Below, one piece after another: positions 32,257-45,919 of a stretch of DNA of 64,000 bases; the first letter of the stretch is position 1, and every line of letters begins with the position of its first letter. The stretch comes from Adiantum capillus-veneris (lineage: Eukaryota; Streptophyta; Polypodiopsida; Polypodiales; Pteridaceae): the NCBI GenBank assembly GCA_014529385.2, contig CM043969.1, forward strand, positions 74,258,676-74,322,675, in the 5' to 3' direction. Position numbers and translations under genes: made by a program. The notes under the pieces are model-generated. The model was not told the origin of the DNA. It saw only the letters and a program-made list of their open reading frames with translations, and ran no database searches.

Positions 32257-33959
32257 ATGATAAAGAAACAGATGATGATGATGAAGATTTTATCATGAGT
32301 GATTACTCATCCCAAACCGAAGCCCCCTACAAATGATCAAACAAGCGTCTCAGAAACAGTTAGGAGTGTGCAAGAGGAAGGTAGCAGTGCTCAAGAGGAA
32401 GGTTTCAGGAATGACAGTGGGTTCACTACACAAGAAGCAGGTGATGACAACCCCCTACAGGGTTTTGTAAACAAAGTGAAATTAAAGAGAAAAGGTGGCC
32501 TAAAACAGATTCTGGAAGAACCTGGGGACGAGAAATGTGCTACCTCTCCGAGCACCCTGGATGAAATAAACGAACACAAAAGAGGTGAAAAGAAAGCCAT
32601 TCTCTCATGTGCTTGCAAGAAATTATGCTGAATCTGTTCCCTTTTGTGTCCAAGTTATGTAGTGTTAGCAAGCTCCACACCTGTGGCATGCATCTCTCTA
32701 GATATTTATAATGTAAAAACTCTTTTCAATATTATTTTACTATGCAACAGTTCATTAGTTTTTGTTTGTCCTTTATGATGTCTTTAGTCAATACCATTTC
32801 TGTGTCACAGGGCAAGAGAAATTGCAGTTAGTTTCCATGCATGATTTGAATTATGCCATAACCATATGAAAGCGGCGTATTGCCAAGGCTAGACATCTAC
32901 AAAAAGAAAAAGCTGAGATTGACAAGCGCCTGGCTAACTATTTTAAATGCTTAACAAAAATAAATGAGTACTTCAGTTATGTTCATCCCTCGAGGGAAGT
33001 TATTTTTGTTGAGTGGCATGCACTGCCAAACCCAATATGCGTGCCAAAGCCATTGCCAGACGAGAGGTGCGCTTTGGTTCTTGATTTAAATGGCCTGCTT
33101 ATTCAAGTTGTAGAGACAATGCACGGTGATATTCCCCCTAAACATGCAGGGGAAATGATAAAGTACAATGTGCAAGATAGGAGGTTGGTATTTTGTCGCA
33201 AAGACAACCACAAATTTTTGGATTGGTGCCTCCAAATTTCCATGTGTATATATGGAGCACCAACATCGCACCTAAAGTGAATGCAATATTAGAAACAATA
33301 TTCAAAGAGCAGCGGGATAAGCTGAGAGGTGTTTTTACACAAAGTCATTATAGTGGCTAGCCTTGGAAAATATATAATAAGCCTGTATTCTTGAAGGATT
33401 TGAGATTGTTTTAGAAGAACTGCAACTTTGGGCCGCAAAACACTCTAATTATTGACGATAGTATGTATGAAGTGTGCCAAAACTCTAAAGGAAGTTGGCT
33501 TGCTACTCCTAAGATAGAGGAACAGACCAAAGAACAAATGAAAAACTTCTTGATAGATACTTTGAGTAGCTAGATGTTCCTATGGCTGCAATCAGAGAAT
33601 CATGCAGCATATATAGCTGAAAATGCGTTTGATAATGTCCCATATTTTTTTCACATCAAGTGATCAGGAAGTTGTAATCAGAAATGCACCGGTGCAACGA
33701 GTCCGAGCATAATGAAGCCATGCTTAGGAGACAAAGGGAGGCTGATGAAGAAGCTAAAAGACATAAGAGACAGAGGCTACAGAGGGAAAAATTAGAGAAG
33801 CAGCAGCAAGAAGAAGAAGAAAGGGAGTTGCAAGAACCAAAAGCTCAACAAGAAGAAGAGAGAGAGCAAGACCCAAAAGCTCAGCAAAACAAACAAAGAA
33901 GCAAACGGACACTGGGCAAAAGCGAGTGTACAATCATGCTAAACCACGATCTTATCTAG
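32257..33959 (+). pseudogene. Acidic exon, HAD phosphatase domain and coiled-coil tail, copy 2
   Basis: Copies of 17,477-19,179: acidic exon 32,257-32,631, phosphatase 32,814-33,610 (VLDLNGLL at about 33,080), coiled-coil tail 33,684-33,959. The stops are the same as in copy 1. Confidence 0.65.
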
Positions 33960-34163
33960 AGTAGGAGGCTCTCTGCAGTTTTGTAACATTATGAAAGAAA
34001 TTTGTAAATTGCCTTTCCAATGTTGTAACTATTCCGACATTCACTTCAGATAGTAATGATCAGATCCTGTACTATTCTCTTTTTGAAGACAATATTATGT
34101 GTATTGTTGGCGTCTTGTAAACATTGAATTTGTATACATTCTCATCGGGAATCAGCAAAGATA

Positions 34164-35855
34164 TACTAATTAGCATAATGTTTATGCTAACACAACCAAA
34201 ATAGTATGCTAATTATCATACCATGTATGCTAATTATAATACATTCTAATTAGCATACTGACCATTTTTGTTTGTGCTATCTTCCACTCACAGCATACCA
34301 TAGTATGGTAATTAGCATATACAGTATACAGGAAGCTTCCATGTTTTCTCCTTGAAACTAGCAATGGTATGCTAATTAGCATTCCTTCAATTAGCATACT
34401 ATGGATTTTTGTTTTTGCTAACTTCCACTCACAGCATAGTAGGCTAATTAGCATACACAATATATAGAAAGCTGCCATCCTAAGAATACAATATGCTAAT
34501 TAGCATACATGATATTCTTATTGGCATACACAATATACAGAGAGCTGTTATCTCTTCTCCTTAAAACCAGCAAAGGTATGCTAGTTAGCATATTGTCTAT
34601 GCCTACTGGCATAGACATATGCTACTTAGCATACCTTCAATTGGCATATTGTACTTGTTTTTTGTGCTAACTTCCACTCAGTATAGTATGCTAATTAGCA
34701 TACACAGTATACACGAAGCTGCCATCCCTTCTCCTTGAAACCGACGAACCTAGGCTAATTAGCATACTGTTTATGCCACTTAACTATGCTAATTAGCATA
34801 CCCACAGAAAGCGAATTGGCATAAACATTATGCTAATTAGCATACACAGGATGCAGAGACCTATCATCTCTTCTCCTTGAAACCAACAAAGATATGCTTA
34901 TTAGCATACTGTTTATGCCAACTTACATTATGCTAATTAGCATACACAGGATGCAGAGACCTATCATCTCTTCTCCTTGAAACCAACAAAGATATGCTTA
35001 TTAGCATACTGTTTATGCCAACTTACATTATGCTAATTAGCATACACAGGATGCAGAGACCTATCATCTCTTCTCCTTGAAACCAACAAAGATATGCTTA
35101 TTAGCATACTGTTTATTCCAAATGGCAAAAATAGTATGCTTATTAGCATACCTTCAATTAGCATACTGTGCATTTTGTTTGTGCTAACTTTCACTCATAG
35201 CATAGTATGCTAATTAGAACACATAGTATACAAAATTTGTCATCTCTTCTCCTTAAAACCAACAAAGGTATGCCAATTAGCATACTGTTTATGCCAACTT
35301 GCATAAACAGTATGCTCATTAGAATACACAGAGAACTGAAAGCTGCCATCTCTTCTCCTTGAAACCAACAAAGGTATGCTAATTAGCATACACAATATAC
35401 AAAAATCTACCATCTCTTCTTCCCTAAACCAACAAGGGTATGCCAACTGGTATCAAGTATGCTAATTAGCATACTGTTTATGCTAGTTGGCATAAACAAT
35501 ATGCTAATTAGAATTTTACTCACAACATAGTATACTAATCAGCATACACAGTATATAGAAAGCCGCCATCTCTTCTCCTTGAAAACCAGCAAGGTTATGC
35601 TAATTAGCATACTGTTTATGCTAACTAGCATATATAAGTTTATGCTAATCAGCATAAATAGTATGCTAATTAGCATTAGCATACACAGTATACAAGAGCT
35701 GTCATCTCTTCTCCTTGAAAACCAGCAAAAGGTATGCTAATTAGAACATTTTGTATGGTAACTAGCATTAACAGTATGCTAATTAATTATCATACCATTT
35801 ATGCTAACTAGCATACCCACAGAACACAATTAGCATACCTTCTTATTATCATAAT
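34164..35855. repeat. Palindrome array 2, copy 2
   Basis: Copy of 19,384-21,075, including the 100-bp triplet at 34,821-35,120. Confidence 0.9.
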
Positions 35856-36322
35856 GTGCAAGCCAGTGGCCTTCTTTGTACACATCTTTCCAAACCCTAA
35901 TGCCTTTCTTATAAGCTGGGTGTGCTTTCTTTTACAGTTTTCATTTATATTTGTGGGCTATTTGCCCAAACTATATGGAGTCCTGCTGTTAAAAGTGTAA
36001 ATTGTAAGAGACCAAAGGAGGTGGACTTTGAGCTTGTTTGATCACCTATCTAGAGTTCTACATTTTCTTGATGAGCTTAGATCATCTATGTTTAATGAGA
36101 CAGGTTGTACAAATGATCTCTCTTAAACTGAGACCCCTCTGTGATAGACAACAAAGCCATGTATACACAAAGCACACAAGAGACAAAAGATACACAAGTT
36201 TTTGATAAAACTGCATTATCTCCGAGCAAGAAGTATATTGAAGATGTAGTGATTACAACTTAAAAGCTGAAGGGCATGCTATTATAGATTGCTTCATAGC
36301 TTTCTAGGTTGATTGTGTACAC

Positions 36323-39300
36323 CTACCGTCTCCCTGGGATGTGCTCCATGGGTATTTTGATACATCGTACTAGATGTGAAAGTACGTGGATGATGGACTG
36401 CTTGTGGTCTAGCTTGAAGGTGTATGCATCCAATTTCTCATAATACAAACCTTTCACAACATATAAGCCTCTATCAATTGCATTGCCCCACTCATCGAGG
36501 TACCCCTTCTCCACCTTCTCCTTTGCTGCAACACACTTGACCAGGTAGAAATCCACATCCTCGACGTTGGTTGAAGCATCTAGATTTACAGCAAGTGTGT
36601 TGCCAGCATATAGAGCACTAATCAACACATCATGATGACCTTTGTATGTGAAGTCATCATAGGTGGATGCTTCATCTTCCAAATCTGACACAGCCTCATC
36701 AGGTAATGGTAGTAGAGTATGATAATCTCAAGGCTGCACGTGAGCTTTATTGATGCAGAGATTCCATCTTTTGTGCATGCATGCATCACAGAAGCATCCC
36801 ATGGCCTATGATCTTGTTGCAAGGGCAGTTGGATCCCCAGGGTTGTGGCCACGAAAAGCATGAAGAGAGCGAGTTTTTGCCACTATGGCACAATTTCACT
36901 TCACCTCCCTATTCACTTCCCCCTCTTTAACCTCCCAGAACACACGGGCACATTCCCTTTCTTTTGAAGGATAGTGTGAAGGTGCTTCCTGGACAGGTTG
37001 GCTTGGCAATAAGCAACCACATTAGCTACACACCACAAAATAGCTCCATTAGGTTTTAGTTGTCCATGGGTCAAGGTTCTTTTCACAACTACTCCTGCAC
37101 CATCATGCTCTCCCTTGCCGTGCCCTGATCCAAATAAGAACCAGCTCATCCCCATCTCTGTGAGTCCACCATATCTTGCAACAAAGTAAAAAGGCATGGC
37201 TCCCTTGAACTGTGAGGCTGCACCATCAGACCATACTCAATGTTGCTCAGGAGTGACACCCTCTTGTTGTAACCAGTCTTGGTGTAGCATAAAGCAGTGT
37301 TGCACAAACAACGTTTCATGCACCTTGTCATCTGATATGAAGAAGTGGATGGTTTTGACTACCTCCCCTGCCCTGCGGTAGTATGTTATGTGTACAAAAA
37401 TGGTTACTTGACTAGAGTGCCAATGCATTGACTGAATCTCATTTTGTTCCTTGAAGGCATAATTCTCTGCAAAATCAACAACTGACACGACGACATCATC
37501 CGGAAACCGAAGAAGGAAATCCTTGAATTGTTGTCCTTGCCATAGACCCACATAGTTATGAGTGATAAAGAGCTCCAACTTGGTTTTCAAGAGTTGAAGA
37601 AACTCCTAGCACTGCATTTCTTTGTGCAAAAGATATTTTCTTTTGTTACTATTTCCATTCTTGTCTTGAGTTTGTACATATGCAAATATTTTCACATTAA
37701 TACTATTACCTGGCTTTGCTGTCCTAAAGCAGAATAATTCCAACCTATTCACTTCACATGTCAAACACTCTCCCATCAGGCATTCCCTTCTCTGGAAAAC
37801 TACATCTGCGGGCTTTGGACAGAGAATAGACTCCCACATATGTGTGACACCTTTGAACGTGTGATGTGAAGCCAAGCAACCCTTACTAATCTTCTCACCT
37901 GGGGCACAGATACTGCATATACAATCACAACCTACTCTATGCAACCCAAAAGCACGAGAGCGTATGTGGTTCATTGTGTCCTTGAAAAAAGACATTTGCA
38001 CATGGTATTCGCAACAACATGTGTATCCATCCTTCAGCCGCCTACACAAGAGTGGCTTCAACATCTCAAACATTCTCATGCCAATCTTGCAATCTGGATG
38101 TTTTTCCTTGAATCTACCAAATAACTCAACCTGCAACATCCAAATGATGATCAGTATTCAGATTGCTAACTAGGACATCCAAAAATATCATGAAAACAAA
38201 TCATAGCGACAATCAACATCCTAATGTGCATGCAACAGCGTATGTTAACTAGCATAAAGAGTGTTAGCTAGCATCTATATTGTGTTTACCAGGTAACTCT
38301 GTATGCTAGGTAGAGCACAAGGCATGCTAACTAGCACAAACCATATGCTAGCTAGCATACTCATTAGGACACCCATCATGCTGTTGAGCATACTAGGTGT
38401 TAACTAGCAGAAATTATGTTAATTAGCATACATTTGTGCTGACTAGCTAACTCTGTATGCTAGGTAGAACATAAGGCATGCTAACTAGCATACTCCATAT
38501 GCTAATTATCATACCCAACCCAACTACAAGTTTTAACTAGCATAACCCTTGTCTTAAATAGCATACCCATCATGCTAGTGAGCATACTAGTTGTTAACTA
38601 GCATAAGTGGTGTTAACTTGCATACTTTTTGTGTTGACCAACTAACTCTGTATTCTATTTAGAACTCAAGGCCTGGTAACTAGCATACTCCATATGCTAC
38701 CTAGCAAACTCCATGTGCTAACTAGCATATTCACTTTCTATTAGACAGCATACTTATCATGCAATTGAGCATACTTGGTATGTAACTAGCATACTAGGTA
38801 TGTTAACTAGCATACCGGGTATGTTAATTAGCATACATATTGTGTTAACCAACTAGCTCTATATGCTATTTAGGACCCAAGGCATGCTAACTAGCATACT
38901 CCATATGCTAACTAGCACAGTCCATATGCTAACTAGCACGGTCTATATGCTAACTAGCATACTCCATATGCTAACTATCATACTCACTATGCTAACTAGT
39001 ATACACATTAGGACACCCATCATGCTATTGAGCATACTAGGTGCTAACTAGCATAATGATGTTAATTAGCATACATCTTGTGCTGACTAGTTAACTATAT
39101 ATGCTAGGTAGAACACAAGGCATGCTAACTAGCATACTCCTTATGCCAACCCGCATAGTCCATATGCTAACTAGAATACCCATCCCAACTGCTAGTTCTA
39201 ACTAGCATAATCACTTTCTATTAGAAAACGTACTTATCATGCAATCGAGCATACTAGGTATGTAACTAGCATACTAGGTTTGTTAACTAGCATACCAGAT

Positions 39301-40500
39301 ATGTTAAGTAGCATACATATTGTGTTAACCAACTAGATCTGTATGCTATTTAGAACCTAAGACATGCTAACTAGCATACTCCATATGCTAACTAGCATAT
39401 GCTAACCAACACAGTCCATATGCTAACTAGCAAAAGTCTACAGATCAATATGCTATTGATCAGCATATACAAGTTACTAAGCACTAGAGATGCAAAGCAT
39501 AAAATGCATAAGTTATGGTACAAGTATTTGATTGATCACCTCAGGCTCATCTAGGAGGTGCATTGGGTGTTATATGTACCTTTTCCTCGCCATCCTCTTT
39601 CGACAAACATCCTTCTTGTTCGGTGAAACGCGAGTCTCCACTTTCCAAAATGTATAGACCAATTCCTAGATTTCATTTGTGATAGGGCTATGACGGTGTT
39701 GCTTGTGACATGCAACCAATGAAAACAATCGACCATCAACATTAGGCTTCGCCTGTCGTGATCTCGCCTTGTGCAAGGTGCGATAATTGACATTTAGGAC
39801 CCTGGTAATTTTGCAATAGGTTGTCCTTTGAATTCAACATCATCTGCAATGCTGCATTCTTCAAAAACAACTCCTCATTGGAACTTGGTTGCTTGACGGT
39901 AGCCAGTGTGCTGCAGACATTGGAGACAATTGCGGTCTATACAGCAGCCTCCTCCTCAAAAGACTCATCATGGATTGCCCGAACATCCGGAGGTTAAGCA
40001 ACAAGATTCTAGATTTCCCACTTTGCTTCTGTACTAAAACCTTCAATCTTACTCTTGAAAGCTCTCACAATCTCGGGTGATATTTTCTTTTTCTCCTCAT
40101 CGTTGAGGGCATGATGTTGTCTCCGCGCTCAAATTTCATTTTTTTTTGCTCCTGGTGTTTCCTCTTTCTTACTCTCTCATATTCCCTGATTACAAAAAGA
40201 GCTGGATCTTGGGAGTTGTAATTCATTGCCTGTAGTGGCTCTCTTCTTCTTTTTCCTGAGAATTGTAGATGTGCATAATATGTTACTTACTTAAAATCAC
40301 TTAAGTGTATAGATGTCAACACTTGATGTTGTAATACTATGAACAAATTCCCTCACAAACTATAGATGTGACCAACAAAACCAGTGACTTCATTTTGAGT
40401 GGGTGGGCTACACATAAGATTTGCTTACCATCACATTACAGTACGGCTCCATTTCCAGCGTTGGAGCTAGTGGCAATAATGTTGGCTGTTGGTTCTCCAT
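36323..40500 (-). pseudogene. Transposase, copy 2
   Basis: Copy of 21,543-25,720 with the same two in-frame stops and frameshifts. The intron at 38,131-39,539 carries array 3. Confidence 0.75.
38235..39470 (-). repeat. Palindrome array 3, copy 2
   Basis: Copy of 23,455-24,690 inside the transposase intron. Confidence 0.9.
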
Positions 40501-40583
40501 TTTCTTAGGTTTGTGTTAGAACGAGAGAAAGAGCTCAACTTTGACAACTAATCTCTCAGGCAGGATTCTCGGCGCAAGGAACA

Positions 40584-40586
<3 letters not shown>

Positions 40587-40644
<58 letters not shown>
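40587..40644. repeat. (GA)29 microsatellite, copy 2
   Basis: Same length, unit for unit, as 25,807-25,864. This is notable because such tracts change length quickly. Confidence 0.95.
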
Positions 40645-40646
<2 letters not shown>

Positions 40647-40769
40647 CCCCACATCGTCTTCAGTAACTGAAAACAAAAGCACATGAGGAGGGAAAATAAT
40701 TTTTTTGTGGAACATTTGTAATTCAAAGGACTTGCCCATCCGTTTTCAGTATATACTAGCCAGCACAAG

Positions 40770-40829
40770 TAACTAGCACTGTCCGGGACAACATATTCAG
40801 TGACACATTTGACATGCTTCTACCCTCTT
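40770..40829 (-). repeat. Right TIR and TCTT duplication, copy 2
   Basis: TIR ends at 40,825 and TCTT is at 40,826-40,829, as in copy 1. Confidence 0.85.
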
Positions 40830-43800
40830 ACATTTGCACACTTTGTCCTCTTGTTCTGTCTTGACAAAACAGCAAGGTTGCATTACATAAACTTCCTCAA
40901 ATATGTCACCATTCAAGAAAGTAGTAGCAATGTCTGATTGATGTACATCCCAACCAAAATGAGTTGCCAATGCACATAGAAAACGAATAGTAGTCATACA
41001 ACAAGTGGGAGAAAAAGTTTCTTCATAATCTATGCCTTTTTGTTGCGCATAGCCTTTTACAACAAGTCGAGCCTTATGGCAATCAACCTCACCATCCGGC
41101 TTGCGTTTCAACTTGTAAATCCACTTTGTACCAATGGCCTTTTTGCCAAGAGGCAAATCACATAAAGTCCATGTGTCATTTTCTATAAGTGCATCATATT
41201 TTGATTTCATGGCGTCCATCTAATTTTTTGAATTCTATGCTTCATCAAAAGATAGAGGTTCCTCAACATCATGTAAGCTAGACACAGCCAAAGCATAAAA
41301 ATTTGATGCATAAGAGGCATGGTGAGAACCTGAACGAGTACGACTAGACAAAGGTGCATCCAATTTATTGTTGCCATGCAAAGTGTACACCAGCCATTTT
41401 AGCATACCTCTAGCCTGCTCATTTTCAGCCCTTTCCTCATCAAGTACATCATGTATATCTCCATCAGTAATAGGCTGATATGTAACATTTTCAAAAAACC
41501 CCAGAGGCTGTACATTTGCCTCATTGGAATTTAGGTTCATACTTACACCACTAAAAAAGGCAACAAAGTGTCATAAATGTCCTGTGAGCTTACATTATTA
41601 TCTCTAGTACATGATAGCAAAGGCTAAACAGAATCTTCCACAAACACAACATCACGTGAGACCAAAATACGCTTTGTTTGCGGATGGTACAACCTGTAAT
41701 CTTTGTTTCGGCACTATAACCAACAAAAATACATTTGACAACCTTATCATCCAATTTTCTACGCTACGTTTTGTGGCACTAAACCATAAGCCAAACAGCC
41801 AAAAACACGCATGTGCTCAATAGATGGCTTTCTATCATGCCATGCTTCATATGGAGTCATAGACTACAACGCTTTTGTAGGACACCTATTGAGTACATAA
41901 GTGGCACACGTGACAGCCTTGAGCCAAAACAAATGTGGTAAAGCTTGACTCTTGACCATACATCTTGCCATTTCCGTAAGAGACGTGTTTTTCCTCTCCG
42001 CAATACTATTTTTTTGAGGTGTATATGGCACTACACATTGGTGTTTTATTCCACGACTAGCCAAAAATGCATTAAATTCATGAGACATATACTTTCCCCC
42101 CTCGATCAGAACAGGGGTGCCCATGGTACATTTGGAGACATTTTCAGCCATAGCAAAAAATTGCTTGAAGCACATGAACACTTTGGGCTTAGCTTTCAAT
42201 GGATATACCCATGCATGCCTGAAGTAGTCATCAATGAAATCACAAAGTACAAGTAATTTTCCAAGGATGGAGTTTGCATAGGCCCATAGACATCTCTATG
42301 CACAGATTGCAATCTGCATGTAGCACAAAGTGACCCATCCTTTGGAAACTTTGCATGCTACATTTTACCCAAAATACAGCCTTCACAAACGTTTTTGACA
42401 TGTGCTTCAAGAGGCGGCAAAGAAGCAACCATATCAAATTTTTGCAAACGCAGCAAATTGGCAAAATTCAGATGCCCAAAATGTGCATGCCACAGTTTTG
42501 CATGTGAAACAGCACTTGAATCTACAACTGCATTTGCAAAATTTTATCCACGCTTGTCATACAAAGTGAGCTTATACAACCCATGGCACAAAAGTCCAAA
42601 TGCAACAATTTCATCACCAAAACTAAGATCATGAATTGTACATCTGTCACCCACAAATTTGACTACAAGTCCAAGTCTAGCAAGTGCAGATACAGACAAA
42701 AGATTCTTCCTTATCTCAGGTACATAAAGTGCATCCAAAAGTGTGAAAGAACTACGATTTACAACAATAAGGAAAATCTTTCCAGCTCCCTGAACTGGAT
42801 AAGAGGATTGTTGGCACAAGTGACTGAATTACCATGAGGGACAGACTCAAGAGAAGTGAACAAATCACGATGTGAGGTAATGTGCTTTGTAGCACCACTG
42901 TCAAAATAGCACACATGTGAATCTGCAACAACTAACATGCATGCATCATGGACAACATGATTACAGGTACACTCTACACTAAAAGCCCATTCTGCATCAA
43001 CATCAGCATCACAGTCTCCTTTCACAGAAGACTCAACAATTTGCTACATTTGTAGTGGAACCAGCATTTAAAGTGGAACCACCCTCTTTCTTCTTTGCCT
43101 CTTTGGCCTTCAACTTAGGACACTGTTTGATCAAATTAGCTTTACAATAATGGCAATGCATCTTCTTTTTTCCCTTATCACCAAAATATCCAAACGAATT
43201 GCTGTCAGCAGAAACATTAGGAACATGTGATTTTTCACTCGCAAAAGAACCATAAGAAGTGGTTGCATTGCTATTACCACCCTTTCTTTGAGAAGCAATA
43301 AAAGCTTGTTCAATTGCATGACACTGTCTAGTCCTATTTTTCTTGGAAAGTGACTCTTGCAACAGCAATTGCACAATGCATCAAACTTGACAACTTTAGG
43401 ATTTCTTTGGGTCATAAATCTCCAAGTACTAGCAAAAGTCTGGTAAGAGTCTGGCAAGGCATCAAGAACAGTTTGCACAAGGGAACTATCTGAAATGACT
43501 TCACCTACAGAAATAATTTGCTCATTGATATCCTTGACACCAGCAAGGAAAGTGTCCATATCATCTTCCTCATGCATAATCTTTAACTCCAGCTCTTTAC
43601 ATAGCAATGCAATTTTTGCCTCATTGCAGCTTGCATAAAGACCAGCCAGAATATCCCAAGCCTGTTTTGTAGATTTTTTTGAACGAATGTTAGGAGTAAT
43701 TGTGCACTTCACAGACAATGCCATCAATGCATAATCTTGTGCATCCTTTACATCCTAACGAGCTTGTTCTGTCGTAGGCAAAACAACTCTAACAGCAGCA

Positions 43801-44544
43801 CACATACTCAACATCGCCTACATCCTCAGAACCAGGACGTATATCAGTGCCTTGCACAATATTCTAGACGCCCTTTGACACAAGAACATGTTGCATCATG
43901 TGAGCCCACACAAGGTACTTGTACCCAATTTTCCCTCAGCACCAAACATCTTGAACACATTTGTGTTGTTGTCAGCCATGGAAAATGTTGCACCTGATGT
44001 GAAAACTGCCCAAAAAGAAGAGAAACGAAGCGGAAACAACACGTGCTATATAGCACAAATCGTAGAAGACTGTAAGGGACCTGTTATGCAAAAAACGGCA
44101 TTGTGACAAAAATTCTGCACAAAATGACAAAATTGCATGTGCAATATTTCTTGTAGTGGAAACGGAGGCCGAAATGAGCCTGAATAAAAATCTGAGCCCA
44201 AATGGTTTGTCGACCTATGAACACTCGCCAAATCTCACTAAAATCGGAGAAAGTGAGCAGGCGTGTACTGGAGCTGCTGGCGACTAAGCCCAGGAGGATG
44301 CAACCTGCTCTGATATGAATTGTTGGAATTAGGGTTGCAAGAAAACATACATAGCTTGGAAAAGACGAAGGAAGCTCAAGGCACACACTGGAGAGTGTAT
44401 TACTTAGTGTGCAATGGAAAGATATGTATCCCTAGAGTGATGGGTGTATTTATAATGCACGGGGGGAAAAACCTCCTAAAGAGGGAAAAAATACCCCAGT
44501 GTTCCTAAGTGTGTTCACATCACTACCACATGTATATGGTAACA
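40826..44544 (-). mobile_element. Copia A, main part, copy 2, with complete 5' LTR
   Basis: Copies of all copia A pieces: RT 40,826-41,219, linker 41,235-41,540, integrase 41,864-42,464, protease 42,544-43,025, gag 43,033-43,979, primer-binding site 44,307-44,320. The LTR at 44,321-44,544 is complete here. The coding damage is the same as in copy 1. Confidence 0.85.
44321..44544 (-). repeat. Complete 5' LTR of copia A (224 bp)
   Basis: TGTTGGAATT at one end and ATATGGTAACA at the other. The next five bases, CTCTC, would be the target duplication; its partner beyond the lost 3' LTR cannot be checked. Confidence 0.85.
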
Positions 44545-44560
44545 CTCTCCTTGAAGAGAT

Positions 44561-44610
44561 GTATGTGTGTGTCTGTGTCTGTGTGTGTGTGTGTAGGAGG
44601 TGTGTGTGTG
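44561..44610. repeat. (TG)n microsatellite, interrupted
   Basis: GT units with CT and AGGAG interruptions. Confidence 0.9.
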
Positions 44611-45600
44611 AAAGAGGTTTGTCTATGGCTTTCTTAAGCTTACTCTTAAGTTTTCACCTTGAGAAAATGAAGGAGAGAAATGAAAAATGAGAAGAGAAGC
44701 CCTCTTTTTATGCACATTTTTTTAAAGTTCTTTCACTTATCTTAATAGCTTATCTTCCTTATCTTGATAACTTATCTTTCTTTGATAACTTATCTTGATT
44801 ACTTATCTTACTTATCAAAACTTTCTCAACAAGTTACTTACTCACCTTATCTTTAGCTTCTCCTTTTCTCCTTTATCTTTTTCTTTTTCTTTTCCCTCTT
44901 CTTATCTTTTCCTTTATGTTAATTTTTTCAAAATGAAAAGCTAATTTCCTATGCATTGGTTATGTCCATGTTCCCATGGCATAAGCCGAAAGTGTTTTGT
45001 GACTATACTTTGGTACTTAGATTGAACCCGAATTTTTCTCAAACACTTTTCAAAAACACTGAAAAGCATGAAAAGCTAAAAATAGCATAAAAAGTAAAAT
45101 TTTCTAAAATTGAATTATGGTTTCCCCTTGTCCACTGGAATAAGAAAGCGGATTTTCTTTTCACTAAGAAGAACTAAAAATCATGAAAAGCTAAAAATAG
45201 CATGAAAAGCACTCGAAAAGTAGATTGTTATAAAATTGAACCATAGCTTCCTTGGAACACATAGATTAAGGATTTCACCTTATTTTTTGCAAAAAAACAC
45301 CTAAAAGCATAAAAAGCATGACCAACCATTGTTTAAAAGACATGGCTATTTTATGTAGTTGCATAAACTGTGTAATCAACAAATTCCATCATTGCCAATT
45401 GCACTTGCATTGAAAATTGTACTTGCATTGAACGGGATTATTATTGATATCATTAAGCTATGCAGCCATTGTCATGAGCTCATGATATTTGGGATGGTCC
45501 ACAACAATTTGTGCATACTTTACTATTCGAACTTATTTCACTTTGGTATCAAACAATATGTGTTGTCTTTTATGTATTGCCTAGTCCATTGGTCATGTAA
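44611..45600. other. Low-complexity non-coding DNA
   Basis: 44,700-44,930 is pyrimidine-rich with many CTTATCTT words. Around 45,060 and 45,180 a block containing CATGAAAAGCTAAAAATAGCA is repeated, each time followed by a similar A-rich sequence. I see no gene. A small open frame at 45,359-45,631 has no recognisable domain. Confidence 0.5.
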
Positions 45601-45860
45601 ACATAGATTCATCGATTTAGACAATGTGTAAATGCTCATCCTAGTATAGATTTGTTGATTTAGTCAACATCATTTATCTGTGCAGATCCACCGGTTTAGA
45701 CAACATGAGTCCAGATTTGCTGATTTAGGTAGCACACCAACAAAGAATAGATTTACACAGTATCAATGCATATACACTTGTTAGGCAGCATAAGTGCAGA
45801 TTTGCCGATTTAGGCAGTACATTTGTATGGATTCACCAATTTAGGCAAGATCGATCACAA
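45600..45860. repeat. Short degenerate repeats, GATTTAGGCA type
   Basis: About six copies of a word like AGATTTGCCGATTTAGGCA (45,605, 45,648, 45,684, 45,714, 45,797, 45,829) at irregular spacing of about 30-80 bp. Confidence 0.7.
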
Positions 45861-45919
45861 AATTATAACTAGAAGTATCTCTATCACACATTATTTTAAA
45901 TGACCCCTTGAAAGTGTTT

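Larger units (their letters stand above)
29748..44527. repeat. Tandem duplication, copy 2 (14,780 bp)
   Basis: Second unit, offset by exactly 14,780 from copy 1 at every landmark checked. Its DNA transposon (29,748-40,825) therefore lacks the left TIR, the possible first exon and most of the coiled-coil exon. After 44,527 the sequence continues into the real end of copia A's LTR. Confidence 0.95.

Noticed and set aside
29748-44527. The second set of genes as independent paralogues
   Set aside because: They match copy 1 in every stretch compared and sit at a constant offset, so they are the same duplication and not a separate insertion.
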